From: Pseudomonas deceptionensis
Lineage (GTDB): Bacteria > Pseudomonadota > Gammaproteobacteria > Pseudomonadales > Pseudomonadaceae
Assembly (NCBI RefSeq): GCF_900106095.1
Contig: NZ_FNUD01000002.1
Location: forward strand, 1,571,501 to 1,635,500
Length of the DNA stretch: 64,000 bases
Direction: 5' to 3'
Shown: positions 50,223 through 58,345 of the stretch, one piece after another
Layout: every line of letters starts with the position of its first letter
Numbering within the stretch: the stretch's first letter is position 1
Notes under the pieces: generated by a model
Seen by the model: the letters and a program-made list of their open reading frames with translations, nothing else
Database searches by the model: none
What the model was told of the DNA's origin: nothing
Program-made: the position numbers and the translations under genes

Positions 50223-50660
50223 ATGAAAAACACCATCAAAGCGGTTTGTGTCTGTGTCGGTTTAATGATCAGTGCCGCTGCCAATGCTGCGCCCGCGTTA
50301 CCTTTGAGCGCTGTCGAGATACTCAAAGTGGCGTCTGTTACCTGCGCCGTAGAGGATGTGTCGGACGGCCGCAAGCAAACCCGGTGTGACCATAACGGCC
50401 CTGGGATCAAGGTTTACGTGCTGGAACGCGGTTATGGCGGCCAGCCCAATGTCACCCTGGATGGCCAGGAAGTGGACGGAGTGCGCGCCCCGGTTTGCAA
50501 CCAGGGCGAGGGGCTGGTGGCCTGTAACGGTGCGGGCACCACCGTGGGGCACCTCTATACCTTCGACCTGGGTAACAAGGACGGCGGCTGGTTTGAGTTC
50601 AGTAACACCTCGTTGGTGCCACCGCACAACCGGTTGGGTGCACAACTATATATAAAGTGA
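50223..50660 (+). CDS. Small secreted protein with four cysteines, DUF4879-like
   Basis: A 145-residue protein with a clear Sec signal peptide (MKNTIKAVCVCVGLMISAAANA, 22 residues). The mature part of about 123 residues has four Cys (VTCAVED, TRCDHNG, PVCNQGEG, VACNGAG), suitable for two disulfides, and a GPGIKVYVLERGYGGQPNVTLDGQEV core that resembles the DUF4879/YolA family of secreted proteins. That family match is from memory of the pattern and tentative. The gene stands alone with a good ribosome site (GGAGG) and is followed by a REP element. Confidence 0.75.
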   Translation: MKNTIKAVCVCVGLMISAAANAAPALPLSAVEILKVASVTCAVEDVSDGRKQTRCDHNGPGIKVYVLERGYGGQPNVTLDGQEVDGVRAPVCNQGEGLVACNGAGTTVGHLYTFDLGNKDGGWFEFSNTSLVPPHNRLGAQLYIK

Positions 50661-50671
50661 GATTCACACCT

Positions 50672-50769
50672 GTAGCCGCTGCCGCAGGCTGCGATCGGGC
50701 CCGCAGGGGCCGCGCTTTTTAAAGAGCGAAGGTCCTTCGGCCCTTATCGCAGCCTGCGGCAGCGGCTAC
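50672..50769. repeat. REP hairpin (GTAGCCGCTGCCGCAGGC family)
   Basis: GTAGCCGCTGCCGCAGGCTGCGATCGGG at the left and TCGCAGCCTGCGGCAGCGGCTAC at the right, with GGGCCCGCAGGGGCC and GAAGGTCCTTCGGCCC in the middle. The right end forms the TAG stop codon of the minus-strand MFS gene. Confidence 0.9.
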
Positions 50770-51995
50770 AGGGTTTTGTGCTCTTCCACCATCCGGTCGC
50801 GATTGGCCAGGCCGGGGAACAGTTTTATCCACAGCCCGGTGACGACCAGCGTGCCAACCCCGCCCAGTACCACAGCAGGCACGGTGCCCAGCCAATGGGC
50901 GGTGGCGCCGGATTCGAATTCGCCCAGTTGATTGGACGCGCCGATAAACAAACCGTTAACCGCACTGACCCGGCCGCGCATTTCATCCGGCGTCTCAAGC
51001 TGCACGAATGACGCGCGGATCACCATGCTGATCATATCCGCCGCCCCGAGTACCACCAGCACCGCCATGGAAAACCAGAACGAGGTCGACAGACCGAACG
51101 CGATGGTCGCGACCCCGAATAGCCCCACAGCGGTGAACATGACGCGTCCGACCTTGCGCTCCACCGGGAACCTGGCCAGCCATAGCGACATCAGCAAGGC
51201 ACCGACCGCCGGTGCCGAGCGCAACATGCCCAGGCCCCAGGGGCCGGTGAGCAGGATGTCTTTGGCAAACACCGGCAGCAACGCCGTGGCGCCGCCCAGC
51301 AGTACCGCAAACAGGTCAAGGGAGATGGCCCCCAGGACATCAGGGCGGCTGCGGATAAAGCGAATGCCTGCCAGCAACGAGTCCAGCGTCGCCTTGCCCT
51401 TGTTCAACGGCAATTGACGGGCAGGCAGGGTGCTCATCAGCAGAGCGGCAATCAGATACAGCGCCACGCTCGGGCCATACACCCACACGCTGCCAAACGC
51501 ATACAGCAACCCGCCAAACGCCGGCGCGACGATGGTGGCTGACTGCTGCGCCGCTTGTGCGGCCGCCACTGCGCGCGGGAACAGCTCAACCGGCACGATC
51601 GAAGGCAGCAGCGCTTGGGTGGCGGGCATCTCGAAGGAGCGGGCGGCGCCCAGCACAAAGGCCAGGATAAAGATCATTTCCCGGGTGATGTGATCGCTTG
51701 CGCTGCTGATGGCCAGTATCAGGGCAATCATCGCCTGCAGTGACTGGCACAGGGCCGCCACCCGGCGCCGGTCATAGCGGTCGGCCACATGCCCGGTGTG
51801 CAGCATGAACAGCAGGCGCGGTGCGAACTCGATCAAACCGACCCAGCCCAGGTCCATCACATTGCCGGTGAGCTGGTAGAGGTTCCAGCCAATGGCCACG
51901 GTCAGCATCTGAAACGCACTGGCGGTGAAGATGCGGGCAAACCAGAAGGCCACAAATGGCCGGTGATGCCGTAGCAGGAGGGGCTGGCTGGTCAT
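50766..51995 (-). CDS. MFS exporter, EntS-like
   Basis: A 409-residue major facilitator with twelve hydrophobic segments. The opening RPFVAFWFARIFTASAFQMLTVAIGWNLYQLTGNVMDLGWVGL and GHVADRYDRRRVAALCQSLQAMIAL loop 2-3 motif fit the enterobactin-exporter EntS/MFS_3 group, as does ASFVQLETPDEMRGRVSAVNGLFIGASNQLGEFESG. Substrate is unknown: siderophore precursors or drugs are possible. It is not adjacent to siderophore biosynthesis. Its stop codon is made by the REP element 50672-50769. Confidence 0.87.
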   Translation of the reverse strand: MTSQPLLLRHHRPFVAFWFARIFTASAFQMLTVAIGWNLYQLTGNVMDLGWVGLIEFAPRLLFMLHTGHVADRYDRRRVAALCQSLQAMIALILAISSASDHITREMIFILAFVLGAARSFEMPATQALLPSIVPVELFPRAVAAAQAAQQSATIVAPAFGGLLYAFGSVWVYGPSVALYLIAALLMSTLPARQLPLNKGKATLDSLLAGIRFIRSRPDVLGAISLDLFAVLLGGATALLPVFAKDILLTGPWGLGMLRSAPAVGALLMSLWLARFPVERKVGRVMFTAVGLFGVATIAFGLSTSFWFSMAVLVVLGAADMISMVIRASFVQLETPDEMRGRVSAVNGLFIGASNQLGEFESGATAHWLGTVPAVVLGGVGTLVVTGLWIKLFPGLANRDRMVEEHKTL

Positions 51996-51999
51996 TTGG

Positions 52000-52400
52000 A
52001 GGGATCGTGGCCGAGGACAGGGGGGGCGAGATTATCATTATTCTGTAACAATTAATGACTCGAAACATGAAGGTTGCCGGTCCCCCCAAACCCCCTGTTT
52101 AAAATCTGTTTTCTGCGAATCCTTACGGTTCTTGCAACGGTCTATATCAAGGCCTGAGGCATCGTGTCACGCGACAACAAACCACATTAGCCGTGTGTCA
52201 GGAATGGACTACTCTTTCATCCATGCTTGATCCAGATCAAAACCTCCAGGAGGTTTTCTGGATGGCCAGCCGGCCAGAGCCCTTTGCGTTGTGGTTAAAA
52301 GAGCGAAGCTCGATTCGCTGTGGCCATGGCCTGCGGGGTAGTTGGATACAGGTGCGATGCTTGTGTCCTCAACGACCTGATACCTGATAGAGGAAGACTT
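52000..52400. other. Regulatory gap between the EntS-like gene and cioA
   Basis: About 400 bases without a gene. It has a G7 tract at 52020-52026, an AT-rich divergent promoter zone near 52030-52070, the Anr box at 52227-52240, and just after it a small hairpin (AACCTCC...GGAGGTT, 52240-52255). The long untranslated leader of cioA probably occupies the right part. Confidence 0.6.
52227..52240. promoter_or_regulatory. Anr/Fnr box upstream of cioA
   Basis: TTGATCCAGATCAA is a perfect TTGAT-N4-ATCAA site, centred about 167 bases before the cioA start. Anr represses the cyanide-insensitive oxidase genes at low oxygen in P. aeruginosa, so a site here fits the same control. Confidence 0.8.
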
Positions 52401-53840
52401 ATGTTCGGTTTGGATGCTCTCGAGCTCGCCCGAATTCAGTTCGCGTTTACCATATCGTTTCACATCATTTTTCCCGCCATTACCATCGGTCTCGCCAGTT
52501 ATTTGATGGTGCTCGAAGGCATGTGGCTGAAAACCCGTGACGATACCTACCGCGATCTGTACCACTTTTGGTCGAAGATTTTTGCCGTCAACTTCGGTAT
52601 GGGCGTGGTATCGGGCCTGGTCATGGCCTACCAGTTCGGTACCAACTGGTCGAGGTTCTCGGACTTTGCCGGTGCTGTTACCGGGCCGCTGCTGACCTAT
52701 GAAGTACTGACCGCATTCTTCCTTGAGGCGGGTTTTCTGGGCGTCATGCTGTTTGGCTGGAACCGCGTGGGTCGCGGGATGCACTTCTTCTCGACCGCGA
52801 TGGTGGCCCTCGGGACACTGGTTTCGACCTTCTGGATCCTGGCCTCCAATAGCTGGATGCAAACCCCGCAAGGCTTCGAAATCATTGATGGCCGGGTGAT
52901 TCCGGTGGACTGGTTGGCGGTGATTTTCAACCCGTCGTTCCCTTACCGTCTGGCGCATATGGCCACGGCGGCCTTTGTAGCCACGGCGTTTTTTGTCGGT
53001 GCCTCGGCGGCATGGCATCTGTTGCGCGGTCGTAACACGCCGGCCATTCGCCGCATGTTCTCGATGGCAATGTGGATGGCCCTGGTGGTCGCACCGGTGC
53101 AGGCGCTGATCGGTGATGCCCACGGTTTGAATACCCTTGAGTATCAGCCGGCAAAAATCGCGGCCATGGAAGGTCACTGGGAAAACAAACCCGGTGAGCC
53201 AACGCCGCTGATTCTGTTTGGCATCCCCAACATGAAGACCGAAACCACGGACTACAAGATTCAAGTTCCGTACTTGGGCAGCCTGATTCTGACTCACAGT
53301 CTGGACAAGCAAATCCCGGCGTTGAAGGACTTCCCGCCCGAGGACCGCCCCAACTCAACCATCGTGTTCTTCAGCTTCCGCATCATGGTGGCGCTGGGCA
53401 TGCTGATGATCTTCGTCGGGCTTTGGAGCGTGTGGCTACGCAGGCGCGGCACTTTGTACGAGAACCGCTGGTTCTTGCGTCTGGTGCTGTGGATGGGGCC
53501 ATCGGGCCTGATCGCTATCCTGGCGGGCTGGTTCACCACTGAAATCGGTCGTCAGCCATGGGTGGTGTACGGGCTGATGCGCACCTCGGATGCGTCGTCC
53601 AATCACAGCGTCATGCAAATGAGTGTCACGCTGGTCATGTTTGTAGTGGTGTATTTCTCACTGTTCGGTGTGGGCCTGGGCTACATGATGCGTCTGGTAC
53701 GCAAGGGCCCGATCACTCACGAAGGCGATGACGACACCCACGGTGGCCCAGGCCAGCAACGCACGCCTGCCCGTCCTCTGTCTGCGGCCCATGAGGGTAC
53801 AGATGAAGGCCACAGCGACAGCCTGACTAAGGGGAATTGA
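52401..53840 (+). CDS. cioA: Cyanide-insensitive quinol oxidase subunit I
   Basis: A 479-residue bd-type oxidase subunit with nine membrane helices that oxidises ubiquinol and reduces oxygen without pumping protons. The heme ligand His21 (FAFTISFHIIFPAITIGLAS), the second ligand His in the FNPSFPYRLAHMATAAF helix and GRQPWVVYGLMRTSDA are conserved. The quinol (Q) loop is short, as in CioA and unlike long-loop CydA, which fits relative cyanide insensitivity. Ribosome site AGAGGAAG precedes the ATG at 52401. The C-terminal tail after residue 445 is hydrophilic, with several His and Asp. It is followed 3 bases later by cioB. Confidence 0.94.
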   Translation: MFGLDALELARIQFAFTISFHIIFPAITIGLASYLMVLEGMWLKTRDDTYRDLYHFWSKIFAVNFGMGVVSGLVMAYQFGTNWSRFSDFAGAVTGPLLTYEVLTAFFLEAGFLGVMLFGWNRVGRGMHFFSTAMVALGTLVSTFWILASNSWMQTPQGFEIIDGRVIPVDWLAVIFNPSFPYRLAHMATAAFVATAFFVGASAAWHLLRGRNTPAIRRMFSMAMWMALVVAPVQALIGDAHGLNTLEYQPAKIAAMEGHWENKPGEPTPLILFGIPNMKTETTDYKIQVPYLGSLILTHSLDKQIPALKDFPPEDRPNSTIVFFSFRIMVALGMLMIFVGLWSVWLRRRGTLYENRWFLRLVLWMGPSGLIAILAGWFTTEIGRQPWVVYGLMRTSDASSNHSVMQMSVTLVMFVVVYFSLFGVGLGYMMRLVRKGPITHEGDDDTHGGPGQQRTPARPLSAAHEGTDEGHSDSLTKGN

Positions 53841-53843
53841 GTC

Positions 53844-54850
53844 ATGGGTATTGATCTGCCACTTATCTGGGCAATCATCATCATCTTCGGGATCATGATG
53901 TACGTGGTCATGGATGGTTTCGATCTCGGGATCGGCATCCTCTTCCCCTTTATCAAGGGCGAGAGTGACCGCGATGTGATGATGAACACGGTTGCTCCCG
54001 TCTGGGACGGCAACGAAACCTGGCTGGTACTGGGGGGGCGGCGTTGTTTGGCGCCTTCCCGCTGGCCTATTCGGTGGTGTTGTCGGCGCTGTACCTGCCA
54101 CTGATGCTGATGCTGATGGGCTTGATTTTTCGTGGCGTGGCCTTTGAATTCCGCTTCAAGGCGCGGCCGGAAAAACGCCATATCTGGGACAAGTCCTTCA
54201 TTGGCGGCTCGCTTGTGGCCACTTTCTTTCAGGGCGTGGCGCTGGGGGCCTTCATTGATGGCATCCCGGTGGTCGACCGCCAGTACGCCGGGGGCGGGCT
54301 GGACTGGCTTTCACCGTTCACCGTGTTCTGCGGGATCGCGCTGATCGTGGCCTATGCGTTGCTCGGCTGCACCTGGCTGATCATGAAGACAGAAGGTCAT
54401 TTGCAGGAGCGCATGCACAAGCTGGGTCGCCCTCTGGCGCTGGCCGTGCTGGTGCTGATGGGTATCGTCAGCCTGTGGACACCCCTGGCGCACACCGACA
54501 TTGCGGCACGCTGGTTCACGCTGCCGAACCTGTTCTGGTTCCTGCCGGTGCCGATCCTGGTGCTGGTGACGATGTACGGCCTGCTCAAGGCGATAGCGCG
54601 CAAGGCTCACTACACACCGTTTCTGTTGACCCTGGTACTGATCTTCCTGGGCTACAGCGGTTTGGGTATCAGCCTGTGGCCGAACATCATCCCGCCTTCG
54701 ATCTCGATCTGGGACGCCGCTGCACCGCCGCAAAGCCAGGGCTTCATGCTGGTGGGCACCTTGTTTATCATCCCGTTCATTCTGGGTTATACCTTCTGGA
54801 GCTACTACGTGTTCCGCGGCAAGGTCACCCACGAAGACGGTTATCACTAG
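53844..54850 (+). pseudogene. cioB: Cyanide-insensitive quinol oxidase subunit II, frameshifted
   Basis: The first part reads MGIDLPLIWAIIIIFGIMMY...MDGFDLGIGILFPFIKGES...VAPVWDGNETWLVLGG as in CydB/CioB and then leaves the frame after a G7 tract at 54032-54038 (RRCLAP follows). The second part continues at once in the next frame (AALFGAFPLAYSVVLSALYLPL and on to the C terminus). One missing G at the tract would restore a single frame of 335 residues, the usual CioB length. As it stands only 86 residues in frame would be made. It could be a real null, a slipped tract, or a sequencing error. Regions after the shift (GVALGAFIDGIPV, GYSGLGISLWPNIIP) are well conserved. Confidence 0.85.
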
Positions 54851-54908
54851 TAGCAACTGCCGCTGTGGCCTGAGGGCCGCAGCCTTTTCCCCAAGAGGAG
54901 GCCTGAGC

Positions 54909-55076
54909 ATGGCTGGCAAGGATTATCTACACGACGTGCAAGAGTGCGAGAAGAAGCCGTTATGGCAACGTATCGGCTGGTTGCTGGTGATCTGGACCGC
55001 CAGCGTGGCGAGTCTGGGCGTGTTTGCCTGGCTTATCCGCCTGTTCATGACAGCGGCGGGTATGAAAACCCACTGA
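54909..55076 (+). CDS. DUF2474/CydX-like small subunit of the quinol oxidase
   Basis: A 55-residue protein with one membrane helix (residues 21-45, RIGWLLVIWTASVASLGVFAWLIRLF), a charged N terminus (QECEKKPLWQR) and a short C-terminal tail. Small DUF2474 proteins of this size and pattern lie directly behind cioB in Pseudomonas and probably serve like CydX, stabilising the oxidase hemes. AGGAGG lies at about 54895-54900, good spacing before the ATG at 54909. It is too short for many gene finders. Confidence 0.85.
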   Translation: MAGKDYLHDVQECEKKPLWQRIGWLLVIWTASVASLGVFAWLIRLFMTAAGMKTH

Positions 55077-55080
55077 TGGC

Positions 55081-55122
55081 CAGACAATAAAAAACCCTCT
55101 TCGGAGGGTTTTTTATTGTCTG
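55081..55122. terminator. Bidirectional terminator after the cio operon
   Basis: A perfect 19-bp inverted repeat (CAGACAATAAAAAACCCTC at 55081-55099, complement at 55104-55122) around a TTCG tetraloop, flanked by A and T runs. It ends both the cio operon and the convergent rlmG transcript. Confidence 0.92.
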
Positions 55123-55134
55123 GGAGGGGAGTGC

Positions 55135-56259
55135 TTACTTACGCGCCTTCAGGATTACAAACTTTGGCGTGGCGGCGACTTGCTCGACTCCGCGAAACAG
55201 CTTGGCCAGCTTGCTGTGGTAACCCAGGTGGCGGTTACCGACGATATACAGCGCCCCACCGACCACCAGCGCTTCTCGCGCCTGCTGGAACATGCGCCAG
55301 GCCAGAAAGTCCCCCACCACCTGTTGCTGGTGGAACGGCGGGTTGCACAGCACTACGTCCAGAGAATCCGGTGCCTGGCTTGCCAGGCCGTCATCGGCCC
55401 GCACAATGACCTCGCGATCACCCAGCGCGGCCTGCCAGTTCTCACGGGCGGACTGCACCGCCATGAAGGACTCATCGACCAGGGTGTACTGCGCCTGCGG
55501 GTTATTCAGCGCACTGGCAATGGCCAGCACCCCATTGCCGCAGCCCAGGTCGGCAACCCGTGCCGCGCCCAGATTTTTTGGCAGGTGCGGCAGGAACGCC
55601 CGGGTACCGATATCCAGGTCTTCGCGGCAAAACACGTTGGCGTGGTTGAGCAGCTCGATGGCGGGCTTGTCCAGGCGGTAGCGCGAAGGGTACGGTGAGG
55701 TAAACGGCCCCAGAGCCTGTGGTGCAGCAATCAGCAGACGTGCCTTTTTTACCGCCAGCGAAGCCTGTACCGGGCCGATGTAACGTTCCAGCAGATCACC
55801 TGCGGCACGGGGCAAGTGTTTGACCATGGCTGCTGCGATCACCTGCGCGCCCGGCGCCAGTTGGCCCTGCAGGCGGATAAGTTGCTCTTCGAGCAACGCC
55901 AGGGTTTTGGGCACGCGGATCAGCACGCAGTCGAAGGGGCCGACCAACGGTTCGCTGGCAGGGATGATCGAGACTGCATCGTAGGCATGGCCATTGAGCG
56001 TCAGGTTTTTTTCCAGCGCCTGCAGGGCGAGGAAGGAGTCGCTGCTGCTGGTGACACCCATCGTGCCTACCAGGCTGACGGCCAAGGCACCAAAACTGTC
56101 ATTGAGCACCAGAACCCGACTGTTCGCGGGCAGCGCCTGTTCGGCCAAGTGATTAAGCAAATACTCATCCGCCGCATCGAAGGCCTGCAAAGGCTCGTTC
56201 TGCTGCTCGGGTTGGCGGATCAGGCGAAGTTGGGCGAAGGGGCTTTCTAGCACAGGCAT
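55135..56259 (-). CDS. rlmG: 23S rRNA (guanine-1835-N2)-methyltransferase
   Basis: Methylates G1835 (E. coli numbering) of 23S rRNA. The 374-residue protein has two Rossmann-like halves as in RlmG/RsmC: an inactive N-terminal half and a C-terminal catalytic half with ARVADLGCGNGVLAIASALNNP (SAM binding) and the catalytic motif VVLCNPPFHQQQ. Length and the internal duplication match RlmG. A signature SPFAQLRLIRQPEQQNEPLQAFDAADEYLLNH opens it. It is a single gene, ended by the bidirectional terminator. Confidence 0.93.
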   Translation of the reverse strand: MPVLESPFAQLRLIRQPEQQNEPLQAFDAADEYLLNHLAEQALPANSRVLVLNDSFGALAVSLVGTMGVTSSSDSFLALQALEKNLTLNGHAYDAVSIIPASEPLVGPFDCVLIRVPKTLALLEEQLIRLQGQLAPGAQVIAAAMVKHLPRAAGDLLERYIGPVQASLAVKKARLLIAAPQALGPFTSPYPSRYRLDKPAIELLNHANVFCREDLDIGTRAFLPHLPKNLGAARVADLGCGNGVLAIASALNNPQAQYTLVDESFMAVQSARENWQAALGDREVIVRADDGLASQAPDSLDVVLCNPPFHQQQVVGDFLAWRMFQQAREALVVGGALYIVGNRHLGYHSKLAKLFRGVEQVAATPKFVILKARK

Positions 56260-56412
56260 TTATACAAACTCTGAGGAATCGGCAACTGCATGCCCGGCCC
56301 TTGAGGGGGCCTGGTTAACAGAGGAGTCCGTGGGTTTTACAGGTGGGCGTGATTTTACTTTTTTTTGCAGCAGATTACCTGATGCGTTTGTCCGGTACGT
56401 TGCAGTGCCTGC

Positions 56413-57126
56413 TCACAGCAGTCCGGATTTTGCCGCCATGACCACGGCAGATGTCTTGTTGTTCGCCCCCAGCTTTCTGATGGCACTGCTGATATGAAAG
56501 TTCACGGTGCGGGTGCTCAGGCTCAGGATCGTACCAATGTCGGCGGCTATTTTGCCTTCGGCTGTCCACTTGAGGATTTCGATCTCCCGGCAGGACAAGC
56601 GGGTGATATGGATTTCCAGGTTGTGGCGCAGAGGGGACCGTTCGAGCATGGCACCGTGCAGCTGGTTGCATAGCCACAAGACGTTGGCGACTTTGTCCGC
56701 GAACTCGTCCTCGGTGAGAGGGGGATCTTTCCTGGCAAGGCTCAGCATGCTCACAACGCCATTGGCGTCGTGGACCGATTGCGACCATCCATAGGCCAGC
56801 CCGCAGGTTTGTGCCGCTTTCCACAGCTCTGGAGACTCACGAAAAACGTAGGAGCTCCAAATGATAGGCATGATAGAAAGTTGGCAGTGAGCCACGAGCG
56901 GATTTGTTTTCGACGAGGGGCCTTTCTCATACCGCTCGATATAAGCTTTTGGATAGTTTGTTATTACCTTGCTGTGCGATACGGCATTGCCGAGCCTGGG
57001 AATCATTCGGAAAAAGAAATAGTCGAAACCATAGCCTTCTATCCGTTTGAGTGTATAGGCGTGTAACTCTGTCTCGCTGCTGAAAGTAACGTGCGGGTGG
57101 GTGCTGATTGTAGTGTGAGCGGTCAT
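56413..57126 (-). CDS. LuxR-type regulator with autoinducer-binding domain (solo)
   Basis: A 237-residue protein: autoinducer-binding domain at about residues 20-165 and LuxR helix-turn-helix at 175-237 (LSCREIEILKWTAEGKIAADIGTILSLSTRTVNFHISSAIRKLGANNKTSAV). In the DNA-binding part the invariant Glu, Leu and Gly are kept. In the ligand pocket, relative to TraR W57, Y61, D70, P71, W85, G113, this protein has Tyr62, Tyr66, Asn75, Pro76, Trp90 and Gly113: Trp57 to Tyr and Asp70 to Asn. No luxI homologue is in the window. I infer a LuxR solo that may bind something other than a standard acyl-homoserine lactone. GGAG lies six bases before the ATG. It is divergent from fpr. Confidence 0.9.
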   Translation of the reverse strand: MTAHTTISTHPHVTFSSETELHAYTLKRIEGYGFDYFFFRMIPRLGNAVSHSKVITNYPKAYIERYEKGPSSKTNPLVAHCQLSIMPIIWSSYVFRESPELWKAAQTCGLAYGWSQSVHDANGVVSMLSLARKDPPLTEDEFADKVANVLWLCNQLHGAMLERSPLRHNLEIHITRLSCREIEILKWTAEGKIAADIGTILSLSTRTVNFHISSAIRKLGANNKTSAVVMAAKSGLL

Positions 57127-57496
57127 GAGGCGCTCCTGCGGCCTTGAAGTTGCTGGTGGAGTTGCGGGTATCCTAGTGGATAATTTTAGGTCCTACTTCA
57201 AATAATACTGAATACTTAATAAGTAAATAATATCTATCGGCGGCGGGGTGGATGCTTAGAGATGCAGAAGGTCATGTAATGAGGGAGTTTGATTGGACTT
57301 TTTTGGTTGTGTCTATATAGCTGTTATGCGGTTTTAAGTAGAGCGTGTGTCGAAATTATCCGCGTCAACTATTACAACTATTGCGTTCTGGCCTGTATTT
57401 GCAAGGCGACAGTCTGTCGCAAAGCCACCACAAACCATCGGTGTTTCTCCAGGGCCCTTTGCGCGACACTAGGGCCATTCGCCATTGGAGTGTCCC
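57127..57496. other. AT-rich divergent promoter region, LuxR solo and fpr
   Basis: A 370-base gap. Its part from 57181 to 57380 is strikingly AT-rich (for example AATAATACTGAATACTTAATAAGTAAATAATA) compared with the rest of the window. It contains no convincing gene. A palindrome near its right end is listed separately. It may be a strong promoter region or a bound nucleoid-protein site. Confidence 0.6.
57406..57420. promoter_or_regulatory. Palindrome upstream of fpr
   Basis: GCGACAGTCTGTCGC is a perfect 7-1-7 palindrome ending 76 bases before the fpr ATG. It is of the size bound by a dimeric regulator. FinR, a LysR protein, activates fpr in other Pseudomonas, so it is one candidate; the adjacent LuxR solo is another. 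Confidence 0.45.
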
Positions 57497-58273
57497 ATGA
57501 CTGCCAGCGCAGAAAAATTCACCCAGCAGACGCTGACCGATGTCACACCCCTGACCCCCAGCCTGTTTACATTGCGCACCACCCGTGACGCAGGCTTTCG
57601 TTTTCGTGCGGGTCAATTTGCCAGGCTGGGGGTGACCAAGGCCGACGGCAGTACGGTATGGCGCGCCTATTCCATGGTTTCGTCGCCCCATGACGAGTTT
57701 CTGGAGTTTTTTTCGATTGTGGTGCCGGGCGGAGAATTCACCAGTGAACTCAGTCGCCTGCAAGTCGGCGACCGCTTGATGGTAGAGCGCCAGGCGTTCG
57801 GTTTTCTGACCCTGGACCGTTTTGTTGACGGGCGTGACCTGTGGTTGCTGGCAACAGGGACCGGCATCGCGCCGTTTTTGTCGATCCTGCAGGATTTTGA
57901 AGTGTGGGAAAAGTTCGAGCGAATTGTGCTGGTTTACAGTGCACGTGAAGCACGGGAGCTGGCCTATCAGGACCTGATCGCCGGGTTATGTTCGCGCGAG
58001 TACCTGGCCGAATATGCGCACAAGTTTGTGTATGTTCCGATTGTCACCCGTGAGCGAGTCCCCGGCGCATTGAACGGGCGTATTACCACGCTGATTGAAA
58101 ATGGTGAACTTGAGCAGGCGGCGGGTATTGAACTGACAGCCGAACATTCACGGGTCATGTTGTGCGGAAACCCGCAAATGATTGATGACACGCGCAAGTT
58201 GCTCAAAACGCGGGATATGCAACTGAGCCTGAGCCGTCGTCCAGGGCAAGTCGCTGTTGAGAATTACTGGTAG
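57497..58273 (+). CDS. fpr: Ferredoxin/flavodoxin-NADP(+) reductase
   Basis: A 258-residue FAD enzyme that shuttles electrons between NADPH and ferredoxin or flavodoxin, supporting iron-sulfur cluster repair and the response to superoxide. FAD binding: RAGQFARLGV and RAYSMVSSP near residue 54. NADP binding: LATGTGIAPFLSILQD near residue 117, SAREARELAYQ and LCGNPQMIDDT near residue 222. The C terminus ENYW is aromatic, as in bacterial Fpr. GGAG precedes the ATG at good spacing. It ends with a shared bidirectional terminator before mscL. Confidence 0.94.
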   Translation: MTASAEKFTQQTLTDVTPLTPSLFTLRTTRDAGFRFRAGQFARLGVTKADGSTVWRAYSMVSSPHDEFLEFFSIVVPGGEFTSELSRLQVGDRLMVERQAFGFLTLDRFVDGRDLWLLATGTGIAPFLSILQDFEVWEKFERIVLVYSAREARELAYQDLIAGLCSREYLAEYAHKFVYVPIVTRERVPGALNGRITTLIENGELEQAAGIELTAEHSRVMLCGNPQMIDDTRKLLKTRDMQLSLSRRPGQVAVENYW

Positions 58274-58299
58274 TGTGAATTTTGTATGTCGCGTGGCAT

Positions 58300-58339
58300 G
58301 GAATAAACAACGGCGCCCTGGGGCGCCGTTGTTTATTCC
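58300..58339. terminator. Bidirectional terminator between fpr and mscL
   Basis: A perfect 18-bp inverted repeat (GGAATAAACAACGGCGCC at 58300-58317, complement at 58322-58339) around CTGG, with AT-rich outer arms. It serves both convergent genes. Confidence 0.9.
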
Positions 58340-58345
58340 GGACAG

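Noticed and set aside
54044..54850. Second half of cioB as a separate gene starting with TTG
   Set aside because: No ribosome site, and it continues the CydB family sequence exactly where the first half leaves it; a frameshift is the simpler reading.
57181..57380. AT-rich block as a genomic-island edge
   Set aside because: No integrase, tRNA, direct repeats or foreign genes flank it, and both neighbours are typical Pseudomonas genes.
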